Part shown: positions 59,797-64,000 of the stretch, piece by piece | Numbering within the stretch: the first letter of the stretch is position 1 | How the letters are laid out: each line of letters begins with the position of its first letter | Assembly: GCF_022478115.1 (NCBI RefSeq) | Contig: NZ_JAKGSC010000001.1 | Coordinates: forward strand, 310,001 to 374,000 | Direction of reading: 5' to 3' | Length of the DNA stretch: 64,000 nt | DNA from: Tenacibaculum aquimarinum | GTDB taxonomy: Bacteria > Bacteroidota > Bacteroidia > Flavobacteriales > Flavobacteriaceae | The notes under the pieces: model-generated | Told to the model about the DNA's origin: nothing | What the model saw: the letters and a program-made list of their open reading frames with translations, nothing else | Database searches by the model: none | Translations under genes and position numbers: made by a program

Positions 59797-62244
59797 ATGA
59801 AAAAAATTACTACACTACTTTTTGTTTTTATATCTATTAGTGTTTTTTCTCAAATTAGAGGAACTGTAACTGATACAAATAATAAAAAACTGTCTTTTGT
59901 TAGCGTTTATTTAGATGGAACGGTAACTGGAACTACTACAAATAATAACGGAGAATACATATTACCAATCACCAAAACAGGTAATCACACTTTAATTTTT
60001 CAGTTTTTAGGGTATAAAACATTAAAAAAAGCTATTAAGATTGATGCTTTTCCACATAATTTAAACGTAAAATTAACTGAAGAAGAATTTGTTTTAGATG
60101 AAGTTTTAATTTCTTCGGAAGAAGATCCTGCTAACAAAATAATTAGAAACGTAATTGCAAACAAGGAGAAAAACACCGATAAAATGGCTGCTTATACTGC
60201 CAAATTTTATTCTCGTGGTTTGTTTAAAATTAAAGATGCTCCAGAAAAAATATTGGGACAAACTTTGGGCGATTTTGGTGGCGGATTAGATTCTACCCGA
60301 AGTGGAATCATCTATCTTTCTGAAACTATTTCTAATATTTCATTTCAGAAAAAACCTCAAAAATTTAAAGAACACATTGTAGCCTCTAAAGTTAGCGGAC
60401 GCGACAACGGAATTTCTTTCAATAGAGCTGAAGAAGCTAATTTCGATTTCTATCAAAATCAAGTTGTGGTTGCAGATGCTAATCTAGTTTCGCCAATTGC
60501 CAACAATGCGTTTGGTTTTTATAAATTTAAATTAGAAGGTATCTTTTATGATAAAAACGGAAAACTCATCAACAAAATAAAAATTACACCAAGAAGAGAA
60601 AACGACCGTGTTTTTACCGGCTTTATTTATGTAGCCGAAGACGATTGGATGTTATACGGAGTTGATGCAACTGTAACTGGAACACAAGTAAATATTACTG
60701 CGGTTGATAAATTGCATTTTAAACTGAATTATAATTTTTCTGAAGCCCAAAAAACCTGGGTTTTAATTTCTCAAACGGTAGATTTTAAAATAGGAATGTT
60801 TGGTTTTAATGTCAATGGTCGTTTTTCTGCAGCATATTCTGATTATAATTTCGTACCAAATTTTACAGATAAAACATTTACAAATCAAGTATTATCTTTT
60901 GAAGAACAAGCCACAAAAAAAGATTCTGTTTACTGGAATAAATTACGCCCAGTTCCTTTAACTGTTGAAGAAACTAAAGATTACACTATAAAAGACAGCA
61001 TTAAAATTGTTAGAAAATCTAAAAAATATTTAGACTCTGTAGATGTAAAAAGAAACAAACTAAATTGGCTTTCTCCAATTACAGGTTACACGTACAGAAA
61101 CTCTTATAAAGATTGGAGTGTACGATTTAATTCGCCATTAACAAGTATAAATTTTAATACTGTACAAGGATATAATGCTACCGTTGGATTAAGTTATTTT
61201 AAACGTTTAAATGATGAAGGAAAATGGTGGAATACTGGGGTAGATTTAAATTATGGTTTATCAGAAAAAAAACTGAGACCTGTTTTTTACTTCAATAAGA
61301 AATGGGATAATTTAAAGCGTCCAAGATTAAATATTTCTGGAGGAATAAGTACGCCGCAATTCAATAATAGAAATCCTATTTCTAAATTATACAATAGTTT
61401 TAATTCAATCTTCTGGGAACGTAATTACTTAAAAATATACGAAAAAACGTTTGCTAGAATTGGGTATTCTCAAGAAGCGGTAAACGGTATTTTAGTAAAT
61501 GGTTCTTTGGAATACGCAAACAGAAAACCGCTGTTTAATACTACAGATTATTCTGCAATAAATAGAGATAATGTTAGCTATACCGTTAATAATCCACAAT
61601 TGTTTAACGAACATAAAATTTGGTCTTTAAATGTTGGCGCAAACATTACTTTTGGGCAAAAATATTTACTGTATCCAAATCGAAAATTTAATATGGATAG
61701 CAATAAATATCCTTCTTTATATATTGGATATCGTAAAACATTTGGAGCAGATAATGAGCAGTTAAATTCCGATTTATTTACCGCAAGATTACATCAAAAT
61801 ATAACGGTTGGTAATTTAGGTAATTTTAGATACAACATCCGCTCTGGCATCTTTTTAGAAAAGAAAAATATAGCTTTAATGGATTACCTTCATGCAAACG
61901 GAAATCTACTAAAACTAACACCAAACAATAATCATACAAACCGATTTAACTTATTAGATTATTATGCCTTTAGCACTAATGATAAATATGCAGAAATGCA
62001 TGCAGAGCATAATTTTAAAGGAGCAATTTTGGGTAAAATTCCGCTAATAGAAAAGCTGAATTTTCATTTAGTTGGTGGCGCAAAAGCATTATTTACAGCA
62101 GACAGAAAACCATACACAGAATACTCTGTTGGTATTGACAATATTGGTTGGGGAAAATGGCGTGTTTTACGTGTAGATTATGTACGTTCTAATTATAACG
62201 GACAAACAAATAACGGTTTTATTTTTGGCTTGAGTTTGTTTTAA
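59797..62244 (+). CDS. DUF5686 outer-membrane protein with carboxypeptidase-like N-terminus
   Basis: Start at ATG 59797 (MKKITTLLFVFISISVFSQ, Sec signal). About 815 residues: a CarboxypepD_reg-like domain (GTVTDTNNKKLSFVSVYLDGTVTGTTTNNNGEY), then the DUF5686 body (ANKIIRNVIANKEKN, YTAKFYSRG) and a barrel with many aromatic ends (VGLSYFKRLNDEGKWW), ending in NGFIFGLSLF. It probably sits in the outer membrane; its function is unknown. Single gene; a poor T-rich stem lies after it. Confidence 0.9.
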   Translation: MKKITTLLFVFISISVFSQIRGTVTDTNNKKLSFVSVYLDGTVTGTTTNNNGEYILPITKTGNHTLIFQFLGYKTLKKAIKIDAFPHNLNVKLTEEEFVLDEVLISSEEDPANKIIRNVIANKEKNTDKMAAYTAKFYSRGLFKIKDAPEKILGQTLGDFGGGLDSTRSGIIYLSETISNISFQKKPQKFKEHIVASKVSGRDNGISFNRAEEANFDFYQNQVVVADANLVSPIANNAFGFYKFKLEGIFYDKNGKLINKIKITPRRENDRVFTGFIYVAEDDWMLYGVDATVTGTQVNITAVDKLHFKLNYNFSEAQKTWVLISQTVDFKIGMFGFNVNGRFSAAYSDYNFVPNFTDKTFTNQVLSFEEQATKKDSVYWNKLRPVPLTVEETKDYTIKDSIKIVRKSKKYLDSVDVKRNKLNWLSPITGYTYRNSYKDWSVRFNSPLTSINFNTVQGYNATVGLSYFKRLNDEGKWWNTGVDLNYGLSEKKLRPVFYFNKKWDNLKRPRLNISGGISTPQFNNRNPISKLYNSFNSIFWERNYLKIYEKTFARIGYSQEAVNGILVNGSLEYANRKPLFNTTDYSAINRDNVSYTVNNPQLFNEHKIWSLNVGANITFGQKYLLYPNRKFNMDSNKYPSLYIGYRKTFGADNEQLNSDLFTARLHQNITVGNLGNFRYNIRSGIFLEKKNIALMDYLHANGNLLKLTPNNNHTNRFNLLDYYAFSTNDKYAEMHAEHNFKGAILGKIPLIEKLNFHLVGGAKALFTADRKPYTEYSVGIDNIGWGKWRVLRVDYVRSNYNGQTNNGFIFGLSLF

Positions 62245-62292
62245 GAGACCAGCAAAATTTAGTTTTTTTCTAAACTCATTTTTGGGTAACTT

Positions 62293-62332
62293 CGCTAACG
62301 TTGAATATAAGTCATTAAAACGACGCATATTC
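62293..62332. repeat. Structured intergenic element, left side of the lipoprotein gene
   Basis: It contains CGCTAACG (62293-62300), the reverse complement of CGTTAGCG found on the other side of the gene (63011-63018), and a small palindrome GAATAT (62303-62308) / ATATTC (62327-62332). Confidence 0.4.
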
Positions 62333-62353
62333 AGAAATACATTGTACTTAATT

Positions 62354-62884
62354 ATGAAAAAAATACTAACCCTTTTTTTACCGATTTTATTTTTGAGTTG
62401 CGGAAGTCAAAAATTTGAAGCTATAGATTCAGAAAAGAAAATTAATGAACTATTTAAATTGAAGAAAGTTGTTGTAAATTATCCTGAAAGTTGGACATAC
62501 AAACTAGACCATAATTCAATTGCTTACACGCCAAAGGATTTGAATGATTATTTGCATAAATGTAAAGTTCAGATCTTCAATTTTAATGGATCAATCTTGG
62601 AAATAGGTCCGATTAATCAATTAAACAAATCTAAAGAGGAATTAGAAAAAATTGGTTTACCTAAAAATATACAAACTAGGTTTGGAAATACAGATATTTA
62701 TAAGGTAACCAACATTTATGAATTGAGGAATACCGAGGAATTAATTACTTATATTTTTCATTTTTCACACAAGAATAATTTTTACATATTGAGATATCAA
62801 GCAGACAAAAAATATTTTGATAAATACTTGAAAGATGTTGATTACTTTATTGAAAATTTAGATTTTAAGAATGATAAAAACTAA
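62354..62884 (+). CDS. Hypothetical lipoprotein
   Basis: Start at ATG 62354 (MKKILTLFLPILFLSC, lipobox LFLSC). 176 residues. The mature part has a PsbP-like or DUF-type alpha/beta look (VVVNYPESWTYKLDHNSIAYTPKDL; FGNTDIYKVTNIYELRNTEELITYIFHFSHKNNFYILRYQADKKYFDKYLKDV), the last segment resembling the PsbP/Mog1 end. No family can be named with confidence. It is flanked on both sides by structured noncoding elements and has no co-oriented partner close by, so it could be a mobile or cassette-like gene. Confidence 0.78.
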   Translation: MKKILTLFLPILFLSCGSQKFEAIDSEKKINELFKLKKVVVNYPESWTYKLDHNSIAYTPKDLNDYLHKCKVQIFNFNGSILEIGPINQLNKSKEELEKIGLPKNIQTRFGNTDIYKVTNIYELRNTEELITYIFHFSHKNNFYILRYQADKKYFDKYLKDVDYFIENLDFKNDKN

Positions 62885-63018
62885 GCACAACACCGTATAA
62901 AATTTATGCTTAAATTTAAACAAAAATTGAAACAATATACATTTTAGCAAACCGATTTGTTCTGGCAGATAATCCTGCGGATTTTCAGTCGCACAAATCT
63001 TATACAAACACGTTAGCG
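62885..63018. repeat. Long imperfect palindrome, attC-like or REP-like
   Basis: GTATAA (62895-62900) pairs with TTATAC (63000-63005), and GATTTGT (62954-62960) pairs with ACAAATC (62993-62999). The element ends in CGTTAGCG (63011-63018). Its length, imperfect stem and flanking CGTTAG recall integron attC sites, but no integrase gene is in the window and the core boxes do not match RYYYAAC/GTTRRRY exactly. Confidence 0.4.
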
Positions 63019-63034
63019 AATCTTCAAAAAAACA

Positions 63035-63277
63035 ATGAAAATTAAAATACTACTTTTCGGAATTACATCAGATTTACTAGAAACTTCATCTTTAGATTTT
63101 GAAGTTGACACTAATTCTTCTGTTGCAGATTTAAAGAGTGCCTTATTGGTTAAATATCCACAGTTAAAAAACATCAATAGCTATGCAATTGCTGTAAATG
63201 AAAGTTATGCAGACAGCACTTTAATACTTCAAGAAAATGATGTTATTGCAATTATTCCGCCTGTTTCTGGAGGATAA
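63035..63277 (+). CDS. moaD: Molybdopterin synthase small subunit MoaD
   Basis: 80 residues of ubiquitin-like fold ending in VSGG; the terminal Gly-Gly is where MoeB/ThiS-type activation makes the thiocarboxylate. IKILLFGITSDLLETSSLDFEVDTNSSVADLKSALLVKYP and DVIAIIPPVSGG are typical. MoaE, its partner, begins at 63744 on the same strand, with a minus-strand DUF3817 gene in between. Confidence 0.93.
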   Translation: MKIKILLFGITSDLLETSSLDFEVDTNSSVADLKSALLVKYPQLKNINSYAIAVNESYADSTLILQENDVIAIIPPVSGG

Positions 63278-63336
63278 AAATACTTGTAGTCATTTCGAAA
63301 TAAGCCTTTTTAGACGATTGAGAAATCTAAAAATGA

Positions 63337-63358
63337 GATTCTGAAACAAGTTCAGAAT
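63337..63358. repeat. Dispersed palindromic repeat (CTGAA-n5-TTCAG family)
   Basis: GATTCTGAA-ACAAG-TTCAGAAT, with perfect 8-bp arms (ATTCTGAA / TTCAGAAT), lies in the moaD-DUF3817 gap. The core matches both units at 26139-26231, so the window has three copies of this element. Confidence 0.65.
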
Positions 63359-63375
63359 AACAAGATTGAATGAAC

Positions 63376-63648
63376 TTACTTCAAATACTTTTTATCCATA
63401 TAAAAAGTTCCGAATGGAATTACAGAACATAACAATACAATTCCTAGTGTTTTGTTGCTCCAATTCATTTCTTTTTTAATAACAATTGCCAAAACAATAT
63501 ATAGCATAAAAAGAATTCCGTGTGGCATTCCAAGCATTTTTACATAAGACGCATCTCCTTGCAAATACTTTATTGGTGTCGCTATAAAAAGCAATAATAA
63601 GTAGGAAACTCCTTCAAAAAAACTAACAATTCTAAATATGTTTTTCAT
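63376..63648 (-). CDS. DUF3817 membrane protein
   Basis: 90 residues, three helices: IFRIVSFFEGVSYLLLLFIATPIKYL, MLGMPHGILFMLYIVLAIVI and LGIVLLCSVIPFGTFYMDKKYLK. The block FEGVSYLLLLF..P and GMPHGILFMLY match DUF3817 (YdzA-like). Function unknown. It separates moaD from moaE on the opposite strand. A TATCTTTG box lies at 63683-63676. Confidence 0.9.
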   Translation of the reverse strand: MKNIFRIVSFFEGVSYLLLLFIATPIKYLQGDASYVKMLGMPHGILFMLYIVLAIVIKKEMNWSNKTLGIVLLCSVIPFGTFYMDKKYLK

Positions 63649-63671
63649 AATAAATTAGATATTTATTTAAG

Positions 63672-63705
63672 TTGGCAAAGATACAAGTTTGTTTTGCTAT
63701 TTTTG
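63672..63705 (+). promoter_or_regulatory. Promoter of moaE
   Basis: TTG (63672-63674), 23-base spacer, TATTTTTG (63698-63705), matching the Bacteroidota pattern; moaE starts 38 bases later. Confidence 0.48.
63676..63683 (-). promoter_or_regulatory. -7 box of the DUF3817 gene
   Basis: TATCTTTG on the minus strand, 27 bases before ATG 63648. It is divergent from, and overlapping with, the moaE promoter. Confidence 0.42.
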
Positions 63706-63743
63706 TTTGTAAATCGCTGAACTTGACTCAGCATCTCATAAAA

Positions 63744-64000
63744 ATGGAAAAAACTTCAATAAAAGTTACATCTAAAAAACTCGATTTACAAGAATGTTAC
63801 AATTTTGTAACAGACGATTCTTGTGGTGGAATTGCAGCGTTTGTTGGTACAGTTAGAAACGACACACAAGGAAAAGAAGTAATTCAACTAGATTTTTCTA
63901 CCTACAAACCAATGGCAATTAAAGAAATGCAAAAAATTGCTGATTTAGCATTGGATAAATTTAAGATTGAAAAAATTGCCATTCATCATGCAGAAGGAAT
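63744..64000 (+). CDS. moaE: Molybdopterin synthase large subunit MoaE, N-terminal part (runs off the window)
   Basis: An open frame of 85 codons from ATG 63744 to the window edge. It reads VTSKKLDLQECYNFVTDDSCGG, then AAFVGTVRNDTQGKEVIQLDFSTYKPMA and IEKIAIHHAEG. FVGTVRN..G..V and IHHxxG are MoaE marks; MoaE converts precursor Z to molybdopterin together with MoaD. The C-terminal half with the catalytic Lys is beyond the window. Confidence 0.92.
   Translation, partial: MEKTSIKVTSKKLDLQECYNFVTDDSCGGIAAFVGTVRNDTQGKEVIQLDFSTYKPMAIKEMQKIADLALDKFKIEKIAIHHAEG

Noticed and set aside
62885..63018. True integron attC site
   Set aside because: The stem and length are suggestive, but the core boxes do not fully match, the left element is inverted rather than direct, and no integrase is present; kept only as attC-like.

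Overview
The window looks like chromosomal DNA of a marine-type member of the Flavobacteriaceae (Bacteroidota). It is very AT-rich. Promoters carry the Bacteroidota -7 box TAnnTTTG, and Shine-Dalgarno sequences are mostly weak. Lineage markers include SprA (type IX secretion and gliding), a RemB-like protein, a GldL-like mini-protein, several TonB/TonB-dependent-receptor genes, GSCFA and DUF5686 proteins, and an alternative-complex-III style caa3 oxidase. The closest genus (Polaribacter, Tenacibaculum or similar) cannot be decided from this sequence alone. I see no rRNA, tRNA, CRISPR array, insertion sequence or prophage.

Layout. (1) 1-9.7 kb, minus strand: a tightly packed run of about 14 genes in the order crtI, crtB, unknown, crtZ, lycopene cyclase, TspO, TetR-like, ABC1 kinase, flavin reductase, DUF2867 reductase, TIGR03643, 79-aa unknown, SDR, CIA30. 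Most junctions overlap or touch, so it reads as one carotenoid and photoprotection operon. A fasciclin lipoprotein gene (9.7-10.7 kb) and a MerR/B12-domain regulator (10.9-11.8 kb) lie just upstream. The regulator keeps the cobalamin-photoreceptor signature residues of CarH. (2) 11.9-26 kb: mostly housekeeping genes. These are GSCFA, phenylalanine hydroxylase plus rhodanese, an M48 protease, a tandem pair of small tail-anchored proteins, gpmI, a thioredoxin-like lipoprotein, map, a methyltransferase, ApbE, OmpA and a DEAD-box helicase. (3) 26.3-34.3 kb: a phosphate-selective porin and Pit transporter, facing a TonB-dependent receptor with a beta-helix lipoprotein. A candidate small RNA or attenuator sits in the 343-bp gap between them. 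(4) 34.4-38.5 kb: small genes, dodecin, MscS, tsaB and a TolC-family exporter component. (5) 38.6-43.6 kb, minus strand: cytochrome oxidase assembly and subunits (cyoE, two subunit III genes, subunit IV, a cysteine-less SCO-like protein, SCO1, DUF420, a CxxC mini-protein). (6) 43.7-59.7 kb, minus strand: RemB-like protein, hexapeptide acyltransferase, deoC, two TonB paralogues, vanZ, gcvH, the 2379-residue sprA, ruvA and the malic enzyme. (7) 59.8-64 kb: a DUF5686 outer-membrane protein, a lipoprotein flanked by structured intergenic elements, moaD, DUF3817 and the start of moaE.

The most interesting material is the likely light- and B12-controlled carotenoid operon with its candidate operators and uncharacterised passenger genes. 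Next are the candidate RNA upstream of the phosphate porin, a cysteine-free SCO paralogue beside SCO1, TonB-C-like domains in three neighbouring proteins including one joined to an outer-membrane barrel, and dispersed palindromic repeats with compensatory base changes. Domain calls come from reading the translations and remembering families. No database search was run.
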